NCBI GenBank assembly: GCA_902780785.1
Contig: CACZGS010000007.1
Coordinates: 62,001-126,000, forward strand
Source of the DNA: Oscillospiraceae bacterium
Lineage (GTDB): Bacteria; Bacillota; Clostridia; Saccharofermentanales; Saccharofermentanaceae
Direction of reading: 5' to 3'
Length of the DNA: 64,000 nt
In this document: positions 33,909 to 42,282 of the stretch, in pieces
Layout of the letters: every line of letters begins with the position of its first letter
Numbering within the stretch: the first letter of the stretch is position 1
Program-made: the position numbers and the translations under genes
Notes under the pieces: model-generated
What the model was told of the DNA's origin: nothing
The model's database searches: none
What the model saw: only the letters and a program-made list of their open reading frames with translations

Positions 33909-35024
33909 ATGAGAGACAGCAATCCCGAATATAACAGTTTATTGGCTACTATAGATCTGTTGCCCCGCGGAAGGCAGCGCATCGAGATCTTCCAGAAATG
34001 CGTGGATCTGGCTGATAAGAACAAAGATAAGGAAAGGCAGATCAAATATCGTCTTATCCTCATGGACGAGAGCTGTCTTCATGACGACGGACTAAAAGCA
34101 TATATCGTTTTCCCGGTCGTGCTCAAGATCAGTGATGAACTGTTCGAGGAGACGGGTATGAGGCCCTATCTTGATAACATTCTCTGGCAATACAAGTGGC
34201 TGATAGAAGATGCCAGATACTTTTATCAGGTAAAGCAGGACCAGTTCGAGAAGCTCTTAAATGATGCCGTTATCAGGTTCAGGAATGCGGGTTACGGTTC
34301 GCGCTCTTCATACCTTCATGCAGCGCGCTATTATGTCTATTCCGACCCTGCGAAAGCTGATGAATACTACAACTTATTCCTGGCTACTCCGAGAGACGGA
34401 AGAAGTGACTGTATGGCATGTGAGAAGCATGCCGAGTACGACTATCTGCTCTCGAAAGGAAGATATCTCATTGCCATGCATAAAGCCGAGCCGCTGTTTG
34501 AGGGCAGGCTCCGCTGCGGTGATGTTCCGCCCCTGACTTATCTCAGATTCATGCTCTATTATTCGCAGAAGAAACTGAGGGGAGAAGAGGTCCCGGAAGA
34601 AGTCATGCGCACGATGACGATCTATGCGGCATTATGCCGTAAGGCCTTCACCGAGAAGAATATGGTCATCGAGAACTTAGGTGTGCTTCTGACGTACTAT
34701 GTTCTTTTCGAACCCAACAAAGCACTGAACCTGATCAAGAGGTTCGCGGATTATACGGAGAAGTACCAGTACAATTCTTACGGCGTATTTTATTTCTCGA
34801 CCGGAATGATGCTGTTTATCAAGTATCTCGGAGGCAGGGATAAATACATGATGAAGATGGAGCCCAGCTTCAGATTCTATAATCCCGATAACACTTATGA
34901 TCTCTCTGAGATGTATGAGTATTACAAAAGCCAGGCAGAGAAGATTGCCGAAGGCTTTATCGAATCACAAAATAACGGTTCTTTCAAAAAGCATTTAGAG
35001 CTCGTAACAGGCTTTGAAGTGTGA
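33909..35024 (+). CDS. Helical (TPR-like) protein encoded after Hsp90
   Basis: This 371-residue all-helical protein has no signal peptide or membrane helix. Helix pairs with aromatic/alanine packing (KCVDLADKNKDKERQIKYR, YLHAARYYVYSDPAKADEYY, EYDYLLSKGRYLIAMHKAE) suggest TPR-type repeats, but the consensus is weak. A GAGGGGAGG site 9 nt before the ATG and the 16-bp gap show coupling to the Hsp90 gene. Eukaryotic Hsp90 works with TPR co-chaperones; whether this is analogous is a hypothesis. Confidence 0.65.
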   Translation: MRDSNPEYNSLLATIDLLPRGRQRIEIFQKCVDLADKNKDKERQIKYRLILMDESCLHDDGLKAYIVFPVVLKISDELFEETGMRPYLDNILWQYKWLIEDARYFYQVKQDQFEKLLNDAVIRFRNAGYGSRSSYLHAARYYVYSDPAKADEYYNLFLATPRDGRSDCMACEKHAEYDYLLSKGRYLIAMHKAEPLFEGRLRCGDVPPLTYLRFMLYYSQKKLRGEEVPEEVMRTMTIYAALCRKAFTEKNMVIENLGVLLTYYVLFEPNKALNLIKRFADYTEKYQYNSYGVFYFSTGMMLFIKYLGGRDKYMMKMEPSFRFYNPDNTYDLSEMYEYYKSQAEKIAEGFIESQNNGSFKKHLELVTGFEV

Positions 35025-35049
35025 TCTAAGGAAGAACAGAGGAGTATTA

Positions 35050-36906
35050 ATGAACAAGGTTTTGAAGGCTGTTGCAGGTGCAATGTGCGCCATGACGGTT
35101 TTGTTTACGGGAGTTACTGTTTTCGCTGAAGAAGACAAGAAGACTCCGACGGGAATAGCTTACAAGGATGTCGGAGGTGCCATTGAGAAATGGGCCAAAG
35201 AGAATCCTGACGAATACGTGTCTTTCGTGACGGCGGTGTTCGATAAGGACCAGCTCCTGTATCAGGGCGCTTTCGGTCAGGTCGACCGCGAGAATAATGT
35301 TGATGCGGGCCTTGATTCCGTTTATGAATGGGGCAGTGTCAGCAAGCTCACGGTATGGGTCAGTGTCATGCAGCTCTATGAACAGGGCAGGCTCGACTTA
35401 AATGCCGACGTGCGCACATATCTGCCTGATGGGTTCTTGAAGAACCTTAAGTACGATGATCCGATCACCATGATCAACCTCATGAACCACGACGCAGGCT
35501 GGGGCGAAGGCACATGGAACCTTCAGGTCGATGACTCGGCTGATATTGTGTGTCTCGCAGAGGCTCTCCAGGCTACCGAACCGCCGCAGATGTACCGTCC
35601 GGGCGAGGTATGCTCATATTCGAACTGGGGCGCAGCTCTCGCTGCTTATGTGGTCGGGTGCATTGCGGGACAGTCTTATTCGGATTATGTGCATCAGAAT
35701 ATTTTCGCGCCTTTGGGAATGGAGCAGACGGCGATCCTTCCTGACCACAGTGACAACGCTTTTGTGCAGCAGAAGAGACAGGAATTGTATTCGTATACCA
35801 ACTACGGCAGCGGCTGGAACAACAACGGCCAGCAGCTTTTATACATCAATCTGTATCCGGCAGGCGCAGTGACGGGAACGATCGGTGACATGGCGAAGTT
35901 CGCGCAGAGTTTTGTCAGGGACGATCATCCGTTGTTCGCGAAAAAGGAGACCTTAGACCTCCTGCTTACACCGTCCTCCTATCTGGGCGATACGGACATT
36001 CCGAACTCATTCCACGGACTGTGGATGGATTCATTTGACGGATTCACTCTGTTAGGCCACGATGGCGGCACAAACGGCTGTTCTGCGAGCCTTAAGTTCG
36101 ATAAGACAACAGGATTCGGAATGGTTGTCATGACGTCATCAGGCGGCCGTGAAGGCGTTGTGGAGACGCTCTTCGGAACACCCGTATATCCTGATGTAAA
36201 AGGTTATGCAGGCACGGTCTCAAAGCCCGGTTCGCTCGCAGGATATTATTCAGGATGCAGATCGGTCCGCAAAGGCTTCTTTAAGGTCTTCGGTATGCTG
36301 AGTTTCCTCCCGGTATCTTATAAGGGCGACAACACATACGATGCAATGGGAATGGCTACGATCCGCCAGTTGTCCGACAACGTGTGTGAATTAGAACAGC
36401 AGGGCGTATACCCGGCTTATGTTTATAAGACTTCAGACGGCTCTACGATCTTTACATTAGGCTCACAGAGCTTCGCGCTCGACAAGACCTTCCTGCCTTC
36501 TGTAGTGCTCCTTGGCATCTATCTGGTGATGACTCTGGTAAGCGTCTTCATGATATTGGGCAAGATAATAAGCCTTATTGCAAGAAAGCTCGACGGCTAT
36601 AAGGGCTGGGTCCTCATAAGCCTGTCACAGCTCGTCAGACCTGCCGTTATCGTACCCATCATCATGCTGTTCTCTTCGTACCAGCACCTGTACGGAATCA
36701 CCCGTACGCAGGGCTATACGGTATTTGGCATTGAGGCAGCGTGCCTTGTGATATTTGCAGCAACACTCGTATCTTCAGCAGTCTGTCTTTTCTCGAAGAA
36801 CGAAGAAAAGGGCCCTGCTTGGAAATACGTAATGAGCATTCTCGGCAATGGCGTATCTATCGCCATGATGCTGATGCTGGAACTGTTAAATATCTGGGGC
36901 GTCTGA
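35050..36906 (+). CDS. Beta-lactamase-family serine hydrolase with C-terminal membrane helices
   Basis: The protein has 618 residues. A signal peptide (to about residue 31, FTGVTVFAEE) precedes a class C beta-lactamase/DD-peptidase fold with Ser96 in SVSK (SxxK), Tyr190-Ser-Asn (YxN) and HDGG in place of KTG. About residues 480-610 contain four hydrophobic helices, anchoring it to the membrane. It belongs to the penicillin-binding-protein-4*/FmtA-like esterases or peptidases; cell wall or teichoic acid processing is more likely than antibiotic hydrolysis. GGAGTATTA precedes the ATG. Confidence 0.85.
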   Translation: MNKVLKAVAGAMCAMTVLFTGVTVFAEEDKKTPTGIAYKDVGGAIEKWAKENPDEYVSFVTAVFDKDQLLYQGAFGQVDRENNVDAGLDSVYEWGSVSKLTVWVSVMQLYEQGRLDLNADVRTYLPDGFLKNLKYDDPITMINLMNHDAGWGEGTWNLQVDDSADIVCLAEALQATEPPQMYRPGEVCSYSNWGAALAAYVVGCIAGQSYSDYVHQNIFAPLGMEQTAILPDHSDNAFVQQKRQELYSYTNYGSGWNNNGQQLLYINLYPAGAVTGTIGDMAKFAQSFVRDDHPLFAKKETLDLLLTPSSYLGDTDIPNSFHGLWMDSFDGFTLLGHDGGTNGCSASLKFDKTTGFGMVVMTSSGGREGVVETLFGTPVYPDVKGYAGTVSKPGSLAGYYSGCRSVRKGFFKVFGMLSFLPVSYKGDNTYDAMGMATIRQLSDNVCELEQQGVYPAYVYKTSDGSTIFTLGSQSFALDKTFLPSVVLLGIYLVMTLVSVFMILGKIISLIARKLDGYKGWVLISLSQLVRPAVIVPIIMLFSSYQHLYGITRTQGYTVFGIEAACLVIFAATLVSSAVCLFSKNEEKGPAWKYVMSILGNGVSIAMMLMLELLNIWGV

Positions 36907-36941
36907 GCCTTTAGAGATCTTGGAATAAGGAGAAAGTTAAG

Positions 36942-37460
36942 ATGTTTGATGTTTATTCAGGATTAAGTGACGAGTACAAGGCATACACCATGATCCAGCC
37001 GGCGCAGCTTAATTTCAGGCCGGCAGCAAATGATGCCGAGATAAGGACTGCAGCTGCCCTCAGCAAGACTGTCGGCAAGCAGTCGATAATCCTTTTGGCA
37101 GTCGGAGCAGGTCTCATTGCATTGGGTATATTGGCCGTGGTCAACAAGCAGCTTGGCGGCATCATGCTGGCGATGATCGGAATTGCGCCTCTCGTGATCG
37201 GCATCGTCATGATGAGGAAGGGAAAGGCAAGCAATCTTGTTGCTACCGGAATCCTGGTCAAGAAGGAAAGTCAGACCGAAGGTGCTGTCAGCAGCAGGAC
37301 CAGGCGCACCCACCGCTGGCTCGTGATCGCTGTTGACGGAATGGAGAATGCTCTTTGTATCGTTCACGCCGATCCCGATAATTTTGATGAGGCACTTGTC
37401 GGCGACAGGATCCTTGTGATCAACGGCAATGCCACAACCAGAGGAAAGAAGCTGATGTGA
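36942..37460 (+). CDS. Two-helix membrane protein with C-terminal beta domain
   Basis: This 172-residue protein has two adjacent hydrophobic helices (about 46-68 and 73-92) in a hairpin and then a ~75-residue cytosolic part (LVATGILVKKESQ, WLVIAVDGMENALCIV, GDRILVINGNA) that looks like a small OB/SH3-type beta domain, as in NfeD- or DUF7670-like proteins. Not recognised further. AAGGAGA precedes the ATG; the gene is in the SseB-Hsp90 run. Confidence 0.6.
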   Translation: MFDVYSGLSDEYKAYTMIQPAQLNFRPAANDAEIRTAAALSKTVGKQSIILLAVGAGLIALGILAVVNKQLGGIMLAMIGIAPLVIGIVMMRKGKASNLVATGILVKKESQTEGAVSSRTRRTHRWLVIAVDGMENALCIVHADPDNFDEALVGDRILVINGNATTRGKKLM

Positions 37461-37502
37461 GAGCATCAGGCTTCAGATTTTTAAATGATAAAGGAAAAAA
37501 AT

Positions 37503-38375
37503 ATGGAACTTATAAGTAACTACATGACAGATGACAGTTCAAGAAAGATGCTTAATGAACTGACACTTAAGACATTCGGATTTGAGTTCGACGGCTGGGT
37601 CAAAGGCGGCTGGTTCGAAGGCGACTACATACCGTATTCGTTCGTCGAAGACGGCAAGATGTTATCGAACGTATCAGCAAATAAGATGCACTTTATGCAG
37701 CGTGGAGTCGAGAAGGATTACATCCAGCTAGGCACGGTCATGACCGACGAATCATACCGCAAGAAGGGCCTTGCAAGAAAGCTCATCGAGCACGTCATCA
37801 AGACCTATGAGAATGAATGCGACGGCTTCTATCTGTTCGGCAATCTGGAAGCCGTTGATTTCTATCTGAAGAACGGTTTTAAGATCATTAAGGAGTATAG
37901 ATATTTCGTAAAGGAAGAATACTGTAAGGAAGGCGGAGAGACGAGATTTGTGCCCGTTAATGAGCTGGGCGAAGACATCAAGAATAAGTATCTTCAGCTT
38001 GTAAGAAACAGCTGTTACATGTCTTCATTCGAGCAGATAAACAAGTTCGGTCTGCAGATGTTCTACACGTCAGGAATGGACAATGTCTCATATGCTGAAG
38101 ACATCGATTGCTTCATCGTAACCGACGATGAGGAAGGCATGGTTCTCCAGTCGGTATTGTGTAACAAGAAGCTCTCTTTGGAAGACGTCATCAGCCGCAT
38201 GAATCTTGCTGACGGCAAGCTGAGATTAGGATTCACGCCTCTTGATGAAGACCTGTATCTCTGTACATCCGAAGTCTACGATGGCGCTGACGATTACAGG
38301 CTCTTCTACAAAGGAGAAGCACTCGAAGCGATAGAAAAGGACAAGTTATATTTCCCTGAACTGTCGCACGCATGA
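37503..38375 (+). CDS. GNAT-family acetyltransferase
   Basis: The protein has 290 residues. The N-terminal half is a GNAT domain with LGTVMTDESYRKKGLARKLI (acetyl-CoA binding RKKGLA loop) and LEAVDFYLKNGFKI. The C-terminal ~130 residues form a second, divergent alpha/beta domain (MVLQSVLCNKKLSLEDVI), as in two-domain N-acetyltransferases. The substrate is unknown. The ATG at 37503 has AAGGA 9 nt upstream; the ATG at 37485 lies before that site. Confidence 0.8.
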   Translation: MELISNYMTDDSSRKMLNELTLKTFGFEFDGWVKGGWFEGDYIPYSFVEDGKMLSNVSANKMHFMQRGVEKDYIQLGTVMTDESYRKKGLARKLIEHVIKTYENECDGFYLFGNLEAVDFYLKNGFKIIKEYRYFVKEEYCKEGGETRFVPVNELGEDIKNKYLQLVRNSCYMSSFEQINKFGLQMFYTSGMDNVSYAEDIDCFIVTDDEEGMVLQSVLCNKKLSLEDVISRMNLADGKLRLGFTPLDEDLYLCTSEVYDGADDYRLFYKGEALEAIEKDKLYFPELSHA

Positions 38376-38401
38376 TATCGATGTTGTGAGGTAATTAGGA
38401 A

Positions 38402-38905
38402 ATGATCCGCGAAGCAAAGGTAAGTGATTCGGCGAGGATAGCCGAGATAGAAGTAGAGAGCAGCAGGTACGCATACAAAGGTATCGTACCTGACGACTGC
38501 CTGTATAAAGAAATGTCGGCTGAGAGCCGCACGCCTGTCTATGAATACTGGATAGGTGAAAAGCGCTTTGAGCTTTACGTAAACGAAGATCCGGACACCG
38601 GAGTTATCAAGGGCATGATGGGTATCGGCATGAATGAAGATGACGATAAAGAGAATGCCTTTGAGCTCCATTTCATCTATGTCGATCCTGCTTATGTGAG
38701 GGCAGGGATCGGCACGGAGCTTCTCAAGTTTTTCGAGCAAAAAGGCAGAGAAAAAGGCTGCAGGGAATTTGTTATCTGGGTCCTGGAAGAGAACACCATG
38801 GGCAGGAATTTCTATGACAAGCACGGGTATGCTTTTGACGGGAAAGACAAGATCTTCAAGCGCTGGAACCAGCGTGAGATCAGGTATGTGAAAAGGGAGG
38901 ATTAA
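38402..38905 (+). CDS. GNAT-family acetyltransferase
   Basis: This 167-residue single GNAT domain has IREAKVSDSARIAEIEVESS at the start, FIYVDPAYVRAGIGTELLKF with the acetyl-CoA pyrophosphate loop, and TMGRNFYDKHGYAFDGKDK. It resembles small amine or aminoglycoside-like N-acetyltransferases. It lies 26 bp after another GNAT gene that is not closely similar. Confidence 0.85.
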   Translation: MIREAKVSDSARIAEIEVESSRYAYKGIVPDDCLYKEMSAESRTPVYEYWIGEKRFELYVNEDPDTGVIKGMMGIGMNEDDDKENAFELHFIYVDPAYVRAGIGTELLKFFEQKGREKGCREFVIWVLEENTMGRNFYDKHGYAFDGKDKIFKRWNQREIRYVKRED

Positions 38906-38914
38906 AGGTCAGCC

Positions 38915-39325
38915 ATGGAATTAGATGATGCATTATACGAGCAGATAACGAAGCACAGCGACATCGGCGAGCACTATTTCGAAGACGGCAAGTACAGGAA
39001 GGCGCTCGAAGAATACAAGAAGGCTTTTGAGCTTATCCCTGAACCCAAGACCGACTGGGAGGCTTCCGTGTGGACCCTTGCGGCGATCGGCGATTCGCAT
39101 TACATGTTAAGGGAGTTCGTCTCCGCTCGCGGCATCTTCGAACAGATGCTGAATGAATATAAGGAAATGAATCCCTTCGTCCTTGTCAGATACGGCGAAT
39201 GCCTTTACGAGACAGGCGATATTGAGGGCGCGCGAAAATACCTCGTCGCAGCATATGAGCTTGAAGGCGAAGATGTATTCGATAACGATAAGTATCTGAA
39301 GGTTATATCTGATCTGATCAATTAA
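38915..39325 (+). CDS. TPR-like protein
   Basis: This 136-residue helical protein has TPR motifs: IGEHYFEDGKYRKALEEYKK, AIGDSHYMLREFVSARGIFE and RYGECLYETGDIEGARKYL, each a helix pair of the 34-residue type. It is probably a small scaffold. It is the last gene of the plus-strand run and overlaps the stop of the convergent gene by 4 bp. Confidence 0.78.
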   Translation: MELDDALYEQITKHSDIGEHYFEDGKYRKALEEYKKAFELIPEPKTDWEASVWTLAAIGDSHYMLREFVSARGIFEQMLNEYKEMNPFVLVRYGECLYETGDIEGARKYLVAAYELEGEDVFDNDKYLKVISDLIN

Positions 39326-39789
39326 TCTTCTGAGATCAGATTAAGATCGTCCTTGATCCTTGCAACGATGGCTTTATCGCCGGCGTTGTATTCCTTTTTG
39401 CCGAACAGAACGCTGATCTTGTGCTCCTCAAGGCCCTTGATCTGGTAATTGCCGTTGTCAGTCTTATTTACGATCTCGCCATAGAAGAATTCGTAGTCGT
39501 GATTCTTGATCGCCTTGGAAGTTGCGATCGCGTCGTAGATCGCATAGATGGGGAAGATGATGCAGAAGAGTGCGATCGTGCTTATAGCCAGCAGCTTAAG
39601 GAAATAAACGAGCAAGAACAGGATTAAAAGAACTACTGCTGCCACGATAAATGAGATGGGAATAAGCTTTATTGATGACGATCTGGCTTTCTTTACGAAT
39701 TTCTGTTCGAGTTCTTCGCTTATGGTTGCAGGGATAAGAACCTGCTCATCGGTTGCCTTTTTTACTTGAAACTTAACATCAGAAGCCAT
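39322..39789 (-). CDS. Two-helix membrane protein
   Basis: This 155-residue protein has a soluble start (ATDEQVLIPATISEELEQKF), two hydrophobic helices (about 40-85) and a C-terminal beta-rich tail (FFYGEIVNKTDNGNYQIKG, KKEYNAGDKAIVARIKDD). The layout is like the protein at 36942 but sequence similarity is low. The ATG at 39789 follows GGAGGAC; a start five codons upstream lies before this site. Function unknown. Confidence 0.6.
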   Translation of the reverse strand: MASDVKFQVKKATDEQVLIPATISEELEQKFVKKARSSSIKLIPISFIVAAVVLLILFLLVYFLKLLAISTIALFCIIFPIYAIYDAIATSKAIKNHDYEFFYGEIVNKTDNGNYQIKGLEEHKISVLFGKKEYNAGDKAIVARIKDDLNLISED

Positions 39790-39852
39790 ATGTCCTCCAC
39801 ACATCGTATTGATAAAGTGCAGAAGTGATTAAACTCCTAAAGCTAAGGCATG

Positions 39853-39984
39853 TCAACAAAAATGAATTAACTGTCTTTTATGAGTTCGTGTTCGTTCATA
39901 TTCAGACCGCTTTTCGCATCTGATATACGCTGCTTCTATTTCATCTTTAATTGCTTTAGCTTGCAATTCCTTTAGCGATAGCAA
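39853..39984 (-). pseudogene. Overlapping frame: charged helix, possible frameshifted continuation of the 30-residue peptide
   Basis: A minus-strand frame from TTG 39984 reads 43 codons with coding-like content (LKELQAKAIKDEIEAAYIR, then KRSEYERTRTHKRQ). It overlaps the peptide gene at 39956-40048 in the +1 frame. It has no ribosome binding site. Joined by a +1 shift, the two would form one ~67-residue protein: N-terminal membrane helix plus charged helix. Programmed shift, decayed gene and sequence error are all possible. Confidence 0.4.
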
Positions 39985-40048
39985 GAAATAAAGCTAAGAA
40001 TGCTATTTTTATTCCCAAACGGATTATAAGCTTAACCAAAGACTTCAT
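39956..40048 (-). CDS. 30-residue hydrophobic peptide downstream of an XRE regulator
   Basis: An ATG with a strong AGAAAGGAG site opens a 30-residue frame: a basic start MKSLVKLIIRLGIK followed by a hydrophobic helix AFLALFLAIA and KGIAS. It is 52 bp behind the XRE stop on the same strand, so probably co-transcribed. Small basic-hydrophobic peptides next to an XRE gene may be membrane toxins, signalling peptides or small membrane proteins; no choice can be made from sequence. Confidence 0.55.
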   Translation of the reverse strand: MKSLVKLIIRLGIKIAFLALFLAIAKGIAS

Positions 40049-40100
40049 AAAGATAATCTCCTTTCTGAGTAAAGCTGTGGCTTAAAGCGTTGCTTAAGGA

Positions 40101-40493
40101 TCATTCATTCCCGTTTAAGCTTGCTTCCTCAAGCTCGATAAGATATTTAAGCAGTCTCAATCTCTGTCTGTGGTCTAAAGCAGAGGGGTTTATCTGAGCA
40201 TATTCAATCTCTATAGGTGTCTCTTCGTTCACGATAAGATCAACGCTGTTCTCTTTTTCAGCAGGATCAGTTTTGGGAGTGATCTCTATCTGATAGTTGA
40301 AGGCATCAAGATAAGCGAGGAAGGTTGAAAGCTTCATGTCGTTCACGCCACGTTCCAATCTGTAAATGCTTGTAGGTTCGATCTTAAGCTTCTCTGCCAG
40401 ATCCTTTGCTGAAATGTTTTCCTTCCGCTTCTCAACTGCATTTTCAAGAAGTGTCTTATACATTAATAAACGCTGTGAATTGTCTGTGCCCAT
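40101..40493 (-). CDS. XRE-family transcriptional regulator
   Basis: This 130-residue protein has a helix-turn-helix at about residues 20-75: NISAKDLAEKLKIEPTSIYR then LERGVNDMKLSTFLAYLDAF. The C-terminal ~50 residues are acidic (VNEETPIEIEYAQINPSAL) and end in a helix. The ATG at 40493 follows AAAGGAGA; an upstream frame runs through the operator region and is rejected. The promoter carries repeats of TGTTCAC/GTGAACA, so it likely represses itself and the tiny peptide gene downstream. Confidence 0.83.
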   Translation of the reverse strand: MGTDNSQRLLMYKTLLENAVEKRKENISAKDLAEKLKIEPTSIYRLERGVNDMKLSTFLAYLDAFNYQIEITPKTDPAEKENSVDLIVNEETPIEIEYAQINPSALDHRQRLRLLKYLIELEEASLNGNE

Positions 40494-40524
40494 GATGAAT
40501 TCTCCTTTGTGGTATTTTGATTGA

Positions 40525-40575
40525 ATTATAACACGAATGTTCACAAATGCAATACTTAGTGAACACAAATGTTCA
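40525..40575 (-). promoter_or_regulatory. XRE promoter with overlapping TGTTCAC/GTGAACA operators
   Basis: On the minus strand TATAAT (40530-40525) with TTGCAT 16 bp upstream form the promoter. TGTTCAC (40538-40544) lies in the spacer, its inverted copy GTGAACA (40559-40565) just upstream of the -35, and a further TGTTCA at 40570-40575 makes the palindrome GAACACAAATGTTC. Sites over the spacer and -35 imply repression. Confidence 0.65.
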
Positions 40576-40674
40576 TTGGCGGGCACAAGGAGGTGTCATA
40601 GGGAACAATTCTGATTACAGAATCCCGTAAATCATTTAATATATAAAAATCAATGCTTAACGGGGGATGATCTT

Positions 40675-42279
40675 ATGCCAATGATGGAAAGACCGGTTGT
40701 AAAGGAATGCAATGGCGGCAAGTGCTGGGAGCATGAGTTTGCTTCATTTACCATGAAGGTCTTTGTGCCGGATAACGACCTGGACGGACAGACGAATAAC
40801 TACGGATTCAGAGCGCCGCTCCTGCTTGTTTTCGAGGACGCGAAAAAGGATATGGACAGTGCGGTGGCTTTTGCGCACGATACGGGCCTTGCGAAGATCG
40901 CTGCAAGATACGATTCAAGCGTATTGTTCATATATCCCACGGCAGAGGGCGGATGGGCTTCATGCGACAGTTCTCTTTATGCTGACGTCATTGCCGAGAT
41001 CAAGATGATACAGGTCTATAAGGACGGCATCGTTGAGAACTTCAATTTCTTCACGCAGACATTTGAAGGTTATTTCGCAAGAGGCGCGATCTTCCGTGCG
41101 GATATCTACAGCTACGGGAAGTCTGCAGATTACGTTGCAAAGAACCTTCTGAAAAAGATAGACGGTCAGTATCTTTGGGGCCCCGGTGAGATCACGCCGG
41201 CCATGTGTTCAATGGAAAACTTAAGCGTTGTGCCTGATGTTGAGAGGCAGGATATTGCTATCTTAAGCGTCGGCAACAGCGATGAGATAAATAAGGCATT
41301 TGAAGGCTCAGAGCACCTTCTCATAAAGGATAAGGCTGACTATGTAAGTGACTTCGATTCTTTCGTAAAGAAGTTCAAGATGTGGTGCGGAAAGATCGAA
41401 TACGAGCCTGATTTTGAAGCGCTTGGCATGACCGAAGATACCGGATTTGTTGAGGTTACGACATCTCCCGACAACGAGTTCCTGCCGGTGAAGACACCGA
41501 CGCACAAGGTAGGATATTTTGCGTACTACAACAACGGCCTGATGGATAAAGGCAACGTTCCTCTCGTGATCGGTTTCCACGGCGGTGGAGATTCTTCAAT
41601 GTATCTGACTTATGTTGCAGGCTGGTGGGATGTTGCTCGCAAGAACGATTTCCTCTTCGTATCCGTTGAGAACCATCAGTTCGTCACTGCAACGGAAGCA
41701 AAAGAAGTAATCGAAGAGCTCTTGAAGCGCTATCCCATTGATCCTTCGCGCATCTATGCGACAGGCTTCTCGATGGGCAGCGGCAAGACCTGGGACCTCT
41801 ATCAGGAGTATCCTGAGATCCTCGCAGGCATCATGCCCGCAAGCGCGCTGTTCCCTGTATATACGACATTCTTCGGCAAGCCGGTGACCGACAGGCTCAA
41901 TAAGACTGTTGCAGTTCCGGTCTTCTATTCAGGCGGCGAGAAGTCACATCTTCCGGAGCTCCCTTTCCACGCTGATTCGTCACTCGAGCGTGTGAAGTAT
42001 GTTGCTGAAGTAAATAAGCTTAAGAAGTCTTTTGCGGATGTGTCTTTCGAGAACAAGGAGAACTGGGAAGATCCCATCTGGGGCATTCCCGGCGACCGCA
42101 TCGAAAAGCAGTACGACCAGACACGCGATGCTACTTTGACGATCCATTATTTCGACAGCGAGGACGGTGTGTGCAGAACAGCATTCTCGAGCGTAAGCAA
42201 CCAGATACACGAGTGCAGGCAGCACAGCATCGAATGCGCATGGAAGTTTATATCACAGTTCAGACGTGAGAAGGAATAA
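40675..42279 (+). CDS. PHB-depolymerase-like esterase (alpha/beta hydrolase)
   Basis: The protein has 534 residues and no signal peptide. The C-terminal half (from ~270) has VGYFAYYNNGL, VPLVIGFHGGGDSSMYLTY (oxyanion region), RIYATGFSMGSGKTWDL with nucleophile Ser366 and CRTAFSSVSNQIHECR near the end, the layout of LpqC-type polyhydroxybutyrate depolymerase/feruloyl esterase-like proteins. The N-terminal ~260 residues look like a second, degenerate copy of the same fold (APLLLVFEDAKKDMDSAVAF, SSVLFIYPTAEGGWAS) lacking a GxSxG. Cytosolic location argues for a small-molecule ester substrate. The gene follows GGGGGAT. Confidence 0.75.
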   Translation: MPMMERPVVKECNGGKCWEHEFASFTMKVFVPDNDLDGQTNNYGFRAPLLLVFEDAKKDMDSAVAFAHDTGLAKIAARYDSSVLFIYPTAEGGWASCDSSLYADVIAEIKMIQVYKDGIVENFNFFTQTFEGYFARGAIFRADIYSYGKSADYVAKNLLKKIDGQYLWGPGEITPAMCSMENLSVVPDVERQDIAILSVGNSDEINKAFEGSEHLLIKDKADYVSDFDSFVKKFKMWCGKIEYEPDFEALGMTEDTGFVEVTTSPDNEFLPVKTPTHKVGYFAYYNNGLMDKGNVPLVIGFHGGGDSSMYLTYVAGWWDVARKNDFLFVSVENHQFVTATEAKEVIEELLKRYPIDPSRIYATGFSMGSGKTWDLYQEYPEILAGIMPASALFPVYTTFFGKPVTDRLNKTVAVPVFYSGGEKSHLPELPFHADSSLERVKYVAEVNKLKKSFADVSFENKENWEDPIWGIPGDRIEKQYDQTRDATLTIHYFDSEDGVCRTAFSSVSNQIHECRQHSIECAWKFISQFRREKE

Positions 42280-42282
42280 CCA

